In this document: in pieces, positions 42,699-50,229 of the stretch
How the letters are laid out: every line of letters begins with the position of its first letter
Numbering within the stretch: the stretch's first letter is position 1
From: Paractinoplanes lichenicola
GTDB taxonomy: Bacteria; Actinomycetota; Actinomycetes; Mycobacteriales; Micromonosporaceae
Direction: 5' to 3'
Length of the DNA: 64,000 bases
Assembly (NCBI RefSeq): GCF_016785085.1
Contig: NZ_JAENHO010000003.1
Location: forward strand, 558,001 to 622,000
Notes under the pieces: generated by a model
What the model saw: only the letters and a program-made list of their open reading frames with translations
Databases searched by the model: none
What the model was told of the DNA's origin: nothing
Made by a program: the position numbers and the translations under genes

Positions 42699-42737
42699 AT
42701 AAGCCCCGGAGCTTGAAAGTCGGAAGGGGTTTTACTG

Positions 42738-43538
42738 GTGCGAGCCGGAACCGAAAGCCTCGAGCGTGGGGGCCGGGACGTCGATCGGGTGCGGAACCTG
42801 CTGGGTTCCCCCGAGTGGCCGGCCACCGAGACCGCCAATGTGACGCCATCGGTGAGTGTCAGCACACCGGCGGTTTTCACAGCCGCTGATGGGGCACTAC
42901 CCGTATCCTCGGCGGGGCGGTCGAGGGGAGATCTCAGGGTGGCCCAAACAGAACGGACCGAGGAGCGCAGGGCGCGCTTCGAGCGGGACGCGTTGCCTTT
43001 CGTGGACCAGCTGTATGCGGCTGGCCTGCGGATGACGCGTAACCCCGCCGACGCGGAAGACCTGGTGCAGGAGACGTATCTGAAGGCGTTCTCCGCGTTC
43101 CACCAGTTCGAGGAGGGCACCAACCTCAAGGCCTGGCTGTACCGCATCCTCACGAACACCTATATCAACTCGTATCGGCGCAAGCAGCGTCAGCCGGTGC
43201 AGGCTCCCACCGAGGAGATCACCGACTGGCAGCTCGCCTCGTCGGAGTCGCACACGTCGGTCGGCCTGCGTTCGGCCGAGACCGAGGCGCTCGACCGGCT
43301 GCCCGACAGCGACATCAAGGAAGCCCTGCAGGCCCTGCCCGAGGACTTCCGCCTGGCCGTCTACCTCGCTGATGTCGAGGGTTTCTCGTACAAGGAGATC
43401 GCCGACATCATGGGCACGCCGATCGGCACCGTCATGTCCCGGCTGCACCGCGGCCGGCGAAACCTGCGCAAGACGCTGGAGCAGTACGCTGCCGACCGGG
43501 GAATCACCCGGACCGCTTCGGAACCGCAGGAGGCCTGA
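42738..43538 (+). CDS. sigR: ECF sigma factor SigR (oxidative/thiol stress), two possible starts
   Basis: 266 residues from GTG 42738 (GAAGGGG upstream) or 199 residues from the internal GTG 42939. Region 2 ([21 protein letters not shown], then [10 protein letters not shown]) and region 4 ([20 protein letters not shown]) are those of the SigR/SigH group. The N-terminal 67-residue extension resembles the unstable long form sigma-R' of Streptomyces. It directs genes for thioredoxin, mycothiol and protein repair under disulfide stress and is held by the RsrA encoded 6 bp downstream. Confidence 0.95.
   Translation: MRAGTESLERGGRDVDRVRNLLGSPEWPATETANVTPSVSVSTPAVFTAADGALPVSSAGRSRGDLRVAQTERTEERRARFERDALPFVDQLYAAGLRMTRNPADAEDLVQETYLKAFSAFHQFEEGTNLKAWLYRILTNTYINSYRRKQRQPVQAPTEEITDWQLASSESHTSVGLRSAETEALDRLPDSDIKEALQALPEDFRLAVYLADVEGFSYKEIADIMGTPIGTVMSRLHRGRRNLRKTLEQYAADRGITRTASEPQEA
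42922..42941 (+). promoter_or_regulatory. Internal ribosome-binding site and start of short SigR
   Basis: GAGGGGAG (42923-42930) followed after eight bases by GTG (42939-42941) gives a standard actinobacterial start for the 199-residue form, which begins exactly at the conserved part ([16 protein letters not shown]). Confidence 0.7.
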
Positions 43539-43544
43539 CCCGAG

Positions 43545-43832
43545 ATGAGCGGCCTGAACGGTGAGGATCACGAGACCGACTGCGGCATCGTGATCAGCGA
43601 GGTCTATCTCTACCTCGACCTGGAGTGCAGCGAGGACCGGCGCACGTTGATCCAGAAGCATCTGGACGACTGCGACGGGTGCCTGCGGGAGTATGGCATC
43701 GAGCACGAGGTCAAGGCGCTGGTGTCGCGCTGCTGCGGCGACGAGAAGGCGCCGCGGGAGCTGCGCGAGCGGCTGCGGGTCAAGCTCGACCAGCTCGAGG
43801 TGCAGGTCGAGACCAGGGAATACCTGCCCTGA
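43545..43832 (+). CDS. rsrA: Mycothiol-system anti-sigma-R factor RsrA
   Basis: 95 residues, 6 bp after sigR. It has the zinc-binding anti-sigma motif H-x3-C-x2-C (HLDDCDGC) plus an N-terminal Cys (DCGIVIS) and CC near residue 63. Oxidation of the zinc cysteines to a disulfide releases SigR. Conserved location and length support the call. Confidence 0.95.
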   Translation: MSGLNGEDHETDCGIVISEVYLYLDLECSEDRRTLIQKHLDDCDGCLREYGIEHEVKALVSRCCGDEKAPRELRERLRVKLDQLEVQVETREYLP

Positions 43833-43846
43833 CGCGACGTGACACA

Positions 43847-43876
43847 AGAAAGGCCCCGCTTCCGCGGGGCCTTTCT
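43847..43876. terminator. Terminator between rsrA and bL37 gene
   Basis: Perfect 13-bp stem AGAAAGGCCCCGC / GCGGGGCCTTTCT with a 4-base loop and a T-rich tail, 15 bp after rsrA and just beyond the stop of the convergent small ribosomal protein gene. Confidence 0.85.
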
Positions 43877-43892
43877 TCGTCGGTGCGCAAGC

Positions 43893-43967
43893 TCAGCTGT
43901 TGGGCCGCTTGCCGTGGTTCGCGCTGCTCTTCTTACGAGCCTTCTTCTTGCGAGCCTTCTTGGCCAT
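43893..43967 (-). CDS. Ribosomal protein bL37 (24 residues)
   Basis: ATG 43967 with AAGGAG eight bases upstream encodes a 24-residue, Lys/Arg-rich peptide beginning MAKKARKKK and ending SSANHGKRPNS. This is the actinobacteria-specific mini ribosomal protein bL37 of the large subunit; the C-terminal ANHGKRPN is the diagnostic part (from memory). It stands between rsrA and the biotinyl-domain gene. Confidence 0.85.
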   Translation of the reverse strand: MAKKARKKKARKKSSANHGKRPNS

Positions 43968-44092
43968 AGGTGACTCCTTGTTCGTGCGGTGTTTCCCGAG
44001 CCGATGGTAGTCGGCGCGTCCGCCCGGCTCGGACTCGCCCGACACCGATCCGTGGTTTGATACCGATACCGACAGACCGAGGAGGGTTCCCC

Positions 44093-44311
44093 ATGGCCGA
44101 CGAGATCCGGGCCGAGATGGTAGCCAACGTGTGGAAGGTCGTGGCCAGCAGCGGCGACACCGTGGCCGAGGGGGACACCCTGGTGATTCTCGAGTCGATG
44201 AAGATGGAGATCCCGGTGGTCGCCGAGACCGACGGCACGGTGGCGGAGCTCGTCGTGCACGAGGGCGACGTGGTGCAGGAAGGCGACCTGATCGCCATCA
44301 TCCAGGGCTGA
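44093..44311 (+). CDS. Biotin/lipoyl attachment domain protein (BCCP-like)
   Basis: 72 residues from ATG 44093 (GAGGAGGG upstream). A free-standing biotinyl domain with the modified Lys in ESMKMEIP and the mirror half GTVAELVVHEGDVVQEGDLI. It corresponds to the small biotinylated protein next to sigH-rshA in mycobacteria (TB7.3, from memory). The carboxylase partner is not in the window. Its stop abuts the convergent coiled-coil gene without a single base between (TGATCA). Confidence 0.92.
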   Translation: MADEIRAEMVANVWKVVASSGDTVAEGDTLVILESMKMEIPVVAETDGTVAELVVHEGDVVQEGDLIAIIQG

Positions 44312-45094
44312 TCAGGCCGGCTCGCCCGAGTCGACCGGCCCGCCCGGCAGCTGCAGCTCCACCGCGGGAAAGCCGACGGGTTGCGGCTGGTCGGCCCAGA
44401 GCGCGCGCAGCTGACCCTGCAGGAAGGCCATGAGCCGGCGTCGGTATTCGGCGTCGAAGACTTCCAGCGTCTCGATCTGTTCCTGCAACGCTTTCCGTTT
44501 GACCGAGAGCCCGCCGACCGCGTCCTCGTACCGGCGCTGGGCGCGCTGCTCGAGTTGTTCGGCGGCCTGGTTCCCGCCGGCGACGATGCTTTCCGCCTCG
44601 GCGCGCGCCTCGGTCAGCAGCGACTCGGCCTGACGCCTGATCTCGGCCGCCTGCTCCTGCGCGTCCCGCTGGGTGATCTCGGCCGTCGCGCGGGCCGCGG
44701 TCAGCAGTTTCTCCGCGTCGGCCCGCATCTTCTCGGCGTATTCGTGCGCCTCGGCGCGGCAGTGCTCGGCGTTCCTCTCCGCCTCGGCCAGCACCGCCTG
44801 CGCGGTCGTGTTCGCCGCGGCGACGTATTCCTCGGCCGTCCGCTGGGCCAAGGTCAAAACCTGGAGCGCCTCGCCGGGCGGCACCGGTGCGGGCGGCACC
44901 GGTGGCGGCGAAGGCGGTGATGGTGGCGCCACCGGCGGGGGCGGGGGCGGCGCCGGCGGAGGTGGCGCCGGTGCGGGCGGCACCGACGAGGGTGGTGTCA
45001 TCGGGGAGACGACGGGATGAACCGCGGTCACGCTGTCGACGGAGGCGCGGCCGAGCAACAACCGGACGCGTCCGGTTATGGGCTTGTCGTTCAC
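44312..45094 (-). CDS. DivIVA-like coiled-coil protein with Pro-rich region, copy 1
   Basis: 260 residues from ATG 45094. After a short N-terminus comes a Pro-rich stretch (about 30-72), then a long coiled coil (about 75-215) rich in Ala/Glu/Arg (LTLAQRTAEEYVAAANTTAQ, AEIRRQAESLLTEARAEAES), and a conserved end (RRYEDAVGGLSVKRKALQEQ). It is a paralogue of the protein at 47300-47890, sharing LTLAxRTAExYV and RYEDAVGG. The architecture recalls DivIVA/Wag31 polar-growth scaffolds, though the N-terminal DivIVA lipid-binding motif is not evident. It is downstream of a secreted-protein gene on the same strand. Confidence 0.8.
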   Translation of the reverse strand: MNDKPITGRVRLLLGRASVDSVTAVHPVVSPMTPPSSVPPAPAPPPPAPPPPPPVAPPSPPSPPPVPPAPVPPGEALQVLTLAQRTAEEYVAAANTTAQAVLAEAERNAEHCRAEAHEYAEKMRADAEKLLTAARATAEITQRDAQEQAAEIRRQAESLLTEARAEAESIVAGGNQAAEQLEQRAQRRYEDAVGGLSVKRKALQEQIETLEVFDAEYRRRLMAFLQGQLRALWADQPQPVGFPAVELQLPGGPVDSGEPA

Positions 45095-45119
45095 GGGTCT
45101 CTCCCGTCCCTCTCAGGGG

Positions 45120-45159
45120 TTGGTGCCGCTGGGCGAAAGGCGTTACCCAGCGGCACCAA
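45120..45159 (-). terminator. Terminator between secreted protein 1 and coiled-coil 1
   Basis: Perfect 14-bp stem TTGGTGCCGCTGGG / CCCAGCGGCACCAA with a 12-base loop. It lies downstream of the secreted-protein gene (stop at 45293) and 25 bp upstream of the coiled-coil gene start, so the two are probably expressed at different levels. Confidence 0.75.
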
Positions 45160-45292
45160 AGGGGCAGAACAAGGCGTTGTCAGCCCAAGATCTCGTGCGA
45201 TCAGGGCCGCGCTGGCCTAACGATTCCCCTGCCGATCAGTGACCCACATCCGTGCGGCAGGAGAATCTCGGCGTATGCCGGCCCGCGATCAG

Positions 45293-45823
45293 TTACCGGC
45301 CATTCGGTCCGTGGTGGCCGGGACGGCCGATCGGGCCGTGGTGACCCGGACGGATGACCGGACCCGGGTGACCCGGGCGGAAGAACGGGCGAGGGTGACC
45401 GTGCCGGAACACACCCCGGTGACCCGGACGGATCTGGCCCCACCAGCCCGGCCGGAACTGGACCGGGAAGCCGCGAGTCAGCGCGAACGGGCGGCCGAAG
45501 CCGGCGGGGCCCCAGTCGTCGTCGCTCTCGACCTCGAGGGCCCACGTGCCCCGGCGCGCGCCGAGCTGCACCAGGTCGCAGTCGTGGTCGTCCCAGGCAC
45601 CGCTGCGCTCGCCGAACTGCCCCGCGAGCTCACAGGCCCGCAGCGACCGGTAGAAGCCGACGACCTGGGTGCCGTCGCGCCACTGAGCGACCTGGCCGGC
45701 CCCGGACTTGCTCTCCACGGCAGCACCGGCGGTGGCCGACGCCTGGGCCGGCGCGGTTCCGACGGCCAGTGCGGCGAGTACGCCGAACCCTCCCATGGTC
45801 AGGGCGCGGGTGAGCTTCTTCAT
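45293..45823 (-). CDS. Secreted protein of unnamed family, Gly/His/Pro tail (copy 1)
   Basis: 176 residues from ATG 45823 (AAAGGAAA upstream). Signal peptide 1-28 (ending AQA-SA). A core of about 45 residues (VVGFYRSLRACELAGQFGER, SGAWDDHDCDLVQLG, RRGTW) has two cysteines. The tail (about 125-176) is made of RPGHxGP-type repeats rich in Gly, His, Pro and Arg. The core is clearly paralogous to that of the protein at 50230-50754. The family is unknown to me; the tail suggests metal, polyanion or wall-polymer binding. Confidence 0.8.
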   Translation of the reverse strand: MKKLTRALTMGGFGVLAALAVGTAPAQASATAGAAVESKSGAGQVAQWRDGTQVVGFYRSLRACELAGQFGERSGAWDDHDCDLVQLGARRGTWALEVESDDDWGPAGFGRPFALTRGFPVQFRPGWWGQIRPGHRGVFRHGHPRPFFRPGHPGPVIRPGHHGPIGRPGHHGPNGR

Positions 45824-46946
45824 CGCATTTCCTTTCGTACCGTGTTGCTCGGTGACTTACGGAGGGGAAAACCGCATTTCGCCCACGCCGGAAGTCGAAC
45901 GCGCGGATGTCGTCGAGCGCCGGAATGACGGGCGGCCGACAGCCGTTCGGCGGACCTCTCTCGAAGGCCCGGCGGCGGCCCACGAGAACGGGAGTCGATG
46001 AATTTCCGGGTGGATGCTGGGAAGGTGTCCGGCGGGCCGGTTCGGCGCCCCGGAACGGCGACACCGCGGCAACGCGGCGGTACGCAAGGTGACCGCTTCC
46101 GGGCCGGGTCGTGCGTGCCGAGAGCGGCCGGAGCGTCGCGGACCGTGTGCGGGCCGTGCGACGCCTCGGACGAAGGGGCAGCCGTGACCGTCGACGGACC
46201 CAGGGCGCGGTCGAAGGGTGGCTTTGCCTGCGCTAAATCGGATTGGCCGCCGCTGTCGCACGGGGTCGCTGCGGCCCCGGGCACCGGAGCTTGTGCGTCG
46301 CCGGCACCCCTTCGGCTTCGTACGAAAGGGTCATACGCACATATTTTCGGCCGTTCCCCGTGGCCTGGTCGGCCCCGCCCGGCCCGGAAAGGGACGATGA
46401 GCTCCCTGGCCGCCGGTCGGCCGTTTTCGTCGCTACTCCCCCGAAATGATTGCCGACGAGGGTTCGCGCCCTATTGCTCTGCGCCGGTCGTCCTGATAGC
46501 AGGTCGTTGCCACACGGCAACGGTGTGTGGAGGTTCAGTCAGACGTTTCTGGCAAAATCTAAGTCATGTCGAATGCCAGAAGGTCTTTCGGCCGGATTCC
46601 TTCTGCGCCGAGCTTGATCTTTCATGTTGGCCGGTGGCAGCGATCGGAACTATTCCGCGATGAAACCCGCATTGTGTGGACCTGATCGCCTGCTCGAATA
46701 GCGCGGCTGGTCGTCCGGGGGCCGCTATTCGGAAGCGGGGCGCGCACGCGGAGTGAGCGCATCGTGCCTGTTCTGCCATCGCGGCCGGCAATTGATCCAA
46801 CAGCCGGCCGTTCGTTGTCACATGCTCGGCTGAATCTCGGCCAGGACGAGCGGAGCCAGGTTTGGTCACCCGAGCCGCGGTTATCGCTCGATTTGTCGCG
46901 GGCCGCCCGACCGCGATCTTCGTTGAATGAGTAAGGAAAAGGCCCG
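45824..46946. other. 1.1-kb gene-poor region with inverted repeats
   Basis: No frame has a credible start or domain. Lower-GC parts (46320-46600 and 46880-46946) and several inverted repeats are visible: hairpin CGTTGCC-ACAC-GGCAACG (46505-46522), TTCTGGCA/TGCCAGAA (46547-46581) and CGAATAGCG/CGCTATTCG (46695-46731), the last two both with 19-base spacers. It should contain the promoters for the divergent genes at 45823 and 46947, and possibly a small RNA. Confidence 0.5.
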
Positions 46947-47222
46947 ATGGGAACGAGCAACATGACCCTCCCGACCCGGTGGCGAGCGGCGTACAAGGCG
47001 GCTCTGGAGCTTCTCGAGAGCGACAAGCCCTACAACGACCCGCAGGACGCCCGGGCCCGGGCCCGTGTGCAGCGCCTGCGGACAGACACCCGCCGGTGGA
47101 TCCGGGAGCAGAAGACAATGGCGGCGGCCGGACTTCTCTCCCCGGTGCAGACCTTGTTCATCGCGCACATCCCCGACAACTGGCGCGAGATCGACCTGCG
47201 GCGCCGGAGCCTGCGGCAATAA
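46947..47222 (+). CDS. Small helical protein of unknown function
   Basis: 91 residues from ATG 46947 (AAGGAAAAGG upstream). Highly charged and helical (WRAAYKAALELLESDKPYND, RARARVQRLRTDTRRWIREQ), with a conserved-looking LLSPVQTLFIAHIPDNWRE near the end. There is no signal peptide or membrane segment. I do not recognise it. It lies in the middle of the coiled-coil/secreted module and is convergent with coiled-coil copy 2. Confidence 0.65.
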   Translation: MGTSNMTLPTRWRAAYKAALELLESDKPYNDPQDARARARVQRLRTDTRRWIREQKTMAAAGLLSPVQTLFIAHIPDNWREIDLRRRSLRQ

Positions 47223-47246
47223 CCGCGGCCGGCCGGGAAAAGATTG

Positions 47247-47280
47247 GCGCCCGGACCGCGAGATCGCGGTCCGGGCGCCA
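47247..47280. terminator. Strong bidirectional terminator
   Basis: Perfect stem of at least 14 bp (GGCGCCCGGACCGC / GCGGTCCGGGCGCC), followed by ATTTATT, between the convergent small gene and coiled-coil gene 2. Confidence 0.85.
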
Positions 47281-47299
47281 TTTATTCGACGATTTAAAT

Positions 47300-47890
47300 T
47301 TATGAGGCGTGGCCCGCTACGGCGGGAAAACGCGCGGGCTCCGGCGGGAACTCGGCCTCGAGGGAACCGCCCCACAGCATGTTCAACTGCCGCTGTATCG
47401 AGCCGGTCAGTTGTTGCCGGCAATAGGCGTCGAACATCTCCAGCGCCTGGATCTGCTTCTCCAGGGCCAGTCGCTTCGTCGGAAAGCCGCCGACGGCGTC
47501 CTCGTAGCGTTGCCGGGCGCGCAGTTCGACCTGCTCGAGCCGATCGCGGCCGTCGGCCCGGATCCGTTCGGCCTCGACCCGCGCGTCGGCCAGGGCCAGT
47601 TCGGCCCGGCGCCGGGCTTCGGCGGCCCGGCCGGCCGCGTCGCGTCCCACGAGGAGGGCCTCGCTCTGCGCCCGCGCCATCGCTTCCTCGGCGGCCGCGC
47701 GGATCTTCTCGGCGTCCAGCCGGGCGTCCTGCCTGATCTGCCCGGCCCGGGAGCGGGCCTCGGCCCGGATCAGCTGCGCGCGTTCGTCGGCCGCGGTGAC
47801 GTAGGCCTCGGCGGTGCGCCGGGCCAGCGTCAGCACCTCCGGGCTCTTGTCGTTCACGGCGTCAGCGCGTTCCGCGTGCCGGGCGGTCAC
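47300..47890 (-). CDS. DivIVA-like coiled-coil protein, copy 2
   Basis: 196 residues from GTG 47890, which overlaps the glycosyltransferase stop as GTGA (a GTG at 47854, giving a product that starts NDKSPEVL, is an alternative). Almost the entire chain is coiled coil: LTLARRTAEAYVTAADERAQ, RAGQIRQDARLDAEKIRAAA and so on, ending RYEDAVGGFPTKRLALEKQI like copy 1. It lacks the Pro-rich region of copy 1. Coupling to the glycosyltransferase suggests it localises or organises that enzyme. Confidence 0.8.
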   Translation of the reverse strand: MTARHAERADAVNDKSPEVLTLARRTAEAYVTAADERAQLIRAEARSRAGQIRQDARLDAEKIRAAAEEAMARAQSEALLVGRDAAGRAAEARRRAELALADARVEAERIRADGRDRLEQVELRARQRYEDAVGGFPTKRLALEKQIQALEMFDAYCRQQLTGSIQRQLNMLWGGSLEAEFPPEPARFPAVAGHAS

Positions 47891-49245
47891 GGCGACTTCT
47901 CGGACATGTAGCCGCTGTAATAGACCGAGCTGGAACCGGTCGGCACCGCTGCCTCGTCACGAGCCGCCGGCAGCTCCGGAACCGGCCGGGGGAACAGTTC
48001 CCAATCCGGCCGGCGGAACGCGCGAGCCGGAAGCAGCGCGAGGCATCTGATCGCGCCGATGCCGAGAAGGTTGTAGGCCGCCTCCAGGGGAGTCAGCAGA
48101 ATCCAGGTCCGCAACTTCTCCGACCGGCTCATGGCCGGCCGACCGGCCAGGTAGTGACCGGCCTTGGCGTAGCGCACAAGGACGTAGAGCGTTCCGTAGA
48201 GGATGATCCAAGGCGGCTGCGGCGGGGTGGCCTCGACGAGCAGGACGACGGCACAGACCATCCATGCGGGACCGCACAGGAGCCGCAGCAGGACGAGCGC
48301 GCGGATCCGGCGCGGGTGCCCTGTCGCCAGGACCGTCGCCAGCACCCGCCACCGCCTGGTCGCCGTGCGCAGCAGCTGCCGATAGACGCTGGCCACGTCG
48401 GCCGGCGCCCTCCGCCAGGCGATCGCCCCGGACACCGGGACCACGTCGCCGTCCAGGTCCGGATATCGCGCCAGGCACCGGTCGTCGCCGTCGGCGGCCG
48501 GGTCCATCGGGAGGCGCTCGTGCTCGAACAGGACAGCCGCGCGGTAGACCGACAGCGCGCCCGGTCCGATCTGCATCGCCCGCAACGCCGACCGGCGAGT
48601 CGGGCGCATGACGCCGGTGCCGGTGTTGAGGTCGACCAGGCGGGTCAGCAGGTTCTGCCCGACGTTGCCCATCAGCACCTCCGCGGTGGTCGCCACGACG
48701 TTCGGCTGGGCGAACTCGCTGAGCTGGCGTTCCAGCGCGTGCCCGTCGAGCACGCAGGTGCTGTCGACGGCCATCACGAAATCCCAGTCCTCGGGGTCGA
48801 GCCGGTCGAGAACGTAGCGCTGGGCGGCCCGACGGCCACCGTGTCCCGTTCGATGCCAGCGGACCCGCGGGTGCGCGAAGGGCTGCACCGGCGCCTGGGT
48901 CGAGCCGTCGTCGACCACGTGGATCTCGTCGACGACGACGCGGCTCTGCGCGAGGATCGACTCGACGCAGGCCCGCAGGTCGGACTCGGCCAACTCGTGC
49001 ACGCCGACGATGGCGACCACGCGGCCGGTCACCGGTGCGGTTTCGGGTGGCCGGCGGCGCCGGGCGAGCGGATAGAGGGAATAGATCACGGCGCCGTTGC
49101 TGATCCACCAGAAAGTGAGCAGAGCCGGGTGGTCGATCCGCCCGCGGAAGTGCCACGTGGCCGCGATCAAGCCGACGAAGAAAGTGCCGGCGATCACCGC
49201 GCAGATGAGGAAGACACGCCGCGAGGCGAGTTTGTCGGACGACAT
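47887..49245 (-). CDS. Membrane glycosyltransferase family 2 (processive type)
   Basis: 452 residues from ATG 49245 (GAGGAG upstream). Two N-terminal membrane helices (about 8-28 and 42-60) precede the GT-A domain: VVAIVGVHEL, VVDDGST, FVMAVDSTCVL (where processive enzymes have a D-x-D), PGALSVYRAAVLFEHERLP, and the QLLRTATRRW form of the Q-x-x-R-W motif. C-terminal helices (about 330-350 and 355-375) follow. It resembles hyaluronan/chitin/cellulose synthase-type enzymes that build and export a polysaccharide. The Ser in place of the D-x-D acid deserves attention. Confidence 0.88.
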   Translation of the reverse strand: MSSDKLASRRVFLICAVIAGTFFVGLIAATWHFRGRIDHPALLTFWWISNGAVIYSLYPLARRRRPPETAPVTGRVVAIVGVHELAESDLRACVESILAQSRVVVDEIHVVDDGSTQAPVQPFAHPRVRWHRTGHGGRRAAQRYVLDRLDPEDWDFVMAVDSTCVLDGHALERQLSEFAQPNVVATTAEVLMGNVGQNLLTRLVDLNTGTGVMRPTRRSALRAMQIGPGALSVYRAAVLFEHERLPMDPAADGDDRCLARYPDLDGDVVPVSGAIAWRRAPADVASVYRQLLRTATRRWRVLATVLATGHPRRIRALVLLRLLCGPAWMVCAVVLLVEATPPQPPWIILYGTLYVLVRYAKAGHYLAGRPAMSRSEKLRTWILLTPLEAAYNLLGIGAIRCLALLPARAFRRPDWELFPRPVPELPAARDEAAVPTGSSSVYYSGYMSEKSP

Positions 49246-49687
49246 CGGAACTCCTCAGCAGAGCTTCTCGGAAAGGGCAGGCAACGGCACTGCCCGGCGG
49301 CTCAGTATTGAGACGATCCGGCTGCGTCCGAGGAAACTGCGCGGGCCGACGTTCGCACGAAAGTGCGCCGGCGCCCGGCCGGACCGGCTCGCCCTCTACG
49401 ACAGTGCTCATCCGATCGGTCAGCCGGACGTTATCCATTCGCCGTCACGGCGGCACCCGCGACCGAATTCGGGCGTCGCCGCGAGCGAGTTCTACCTCCT
49501 GCAAGAAGCGGTTCGCCGAGCAGTCGATGCTCCTTCGCCGGACGACAGCCCGGACCCGGCGGCGCCGCCGGCGGCGCACCGGCGAAATCGATGATCCGGC
49601 CGAACCCGCCGGGGGTTCCCGACGTCCCCCGTGAGGGAACCCCCGGTTGCGGCACGGCACGACACAGGAAAGGGATGCGGCCGGCTC
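49246..49687. other. Intergenic region upstream of the glycosyltransferase
   Basis: 442 bp that should hold the promoter of the glycosyltransferase and, at its right end, a strong hairpin (49609-49646). Overlapping frames are Arg/Pro-rich shadows without ribosome-binding sites. Nothing else is recognised. Confidence 0.5.
49609..49646. terminator. 12-bp perfect hairpin upstream of small gene
   Basis: Stem CCGGGGGTTCCC / GGGAACCCCCGG with a 14-base loop, 42 bp before the ATG at 49688. It has no T-run on either side, so it may be a Rho-type end, an attenuator or an operator rather than a classic terminator. Confidence 0.5.
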
Positions 49688-49936
49688 ATGACCAAACTGG
49701 AGATCCTGGCGCTGTTGTCGTCAGTCATCGTGCTGAGTCAGCTGCGGAGCCGACGGCCGGACGGGCCGCCGCAACTCGGCGCCGACCGCCTGGCTCACCA
49801 ACCGGTGTTCGGCCCTCGGGACACCTGGCCGAGCTATCACGGGCCGTACCCCCTGGCCGACGCGCTGCCCCGGCGGCGACCCGTCCGCCACCACCGGATG
49901 CTGTTGCGGAGCTGCTATGTCCGCCGCCGGCGGTGA
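49688..49936 (+). CDS. Small protein with N-terminal hydrophobic helix
   Basis: 82 residues from ATG 49688 (AGGAAAGGGA about 15 bases upstream, weak spacing). Residues 3-17 (KLEILALLSSVIVLSQL) form a membrane or amphipathic helix; the rest is Arg/Pro/His-rich, ending RSCYVRRRR. Unknown family; the coding call rests on codon bias and the N-terminus. It is located between the glycosyltransferase and secreted protein 2. Confidence 0.45.
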   Translation: MTKLEILALLSSVIVLSQLRSRRPDGPPQLGADRLAHQPVFGPRDTWPSYHGPYPLADALPRRRPVRHHRMLLRSCYVRRRR

Positions 49937-50229
49937 CCCGTACCCGTCATCACCATGATGCCGGCATTCCCATTTTCCGGACCTGACGAATGTGCCGGCC
50001 CCAGCGCTGTCCGGCTGGTCGCGAATAGTCCGCGCTATGCGGTCGACTTTTCGGGACCAAGCAATTTAACGACGCGCCGGCCCGCTGGCCGGTTTCCGCC
50101 GCGCGCCTTTCATCCGTTGGCGCTACCTGTGCGTGTCGTGCCGGCGCCGGGAACGGATCTGCGTGCTTTTCTGATCTTGCGCAAGGGGCGTCCTGCGCGG
50201 TTTGGAAGTCCTTCAAAAGGAGCACGTAA

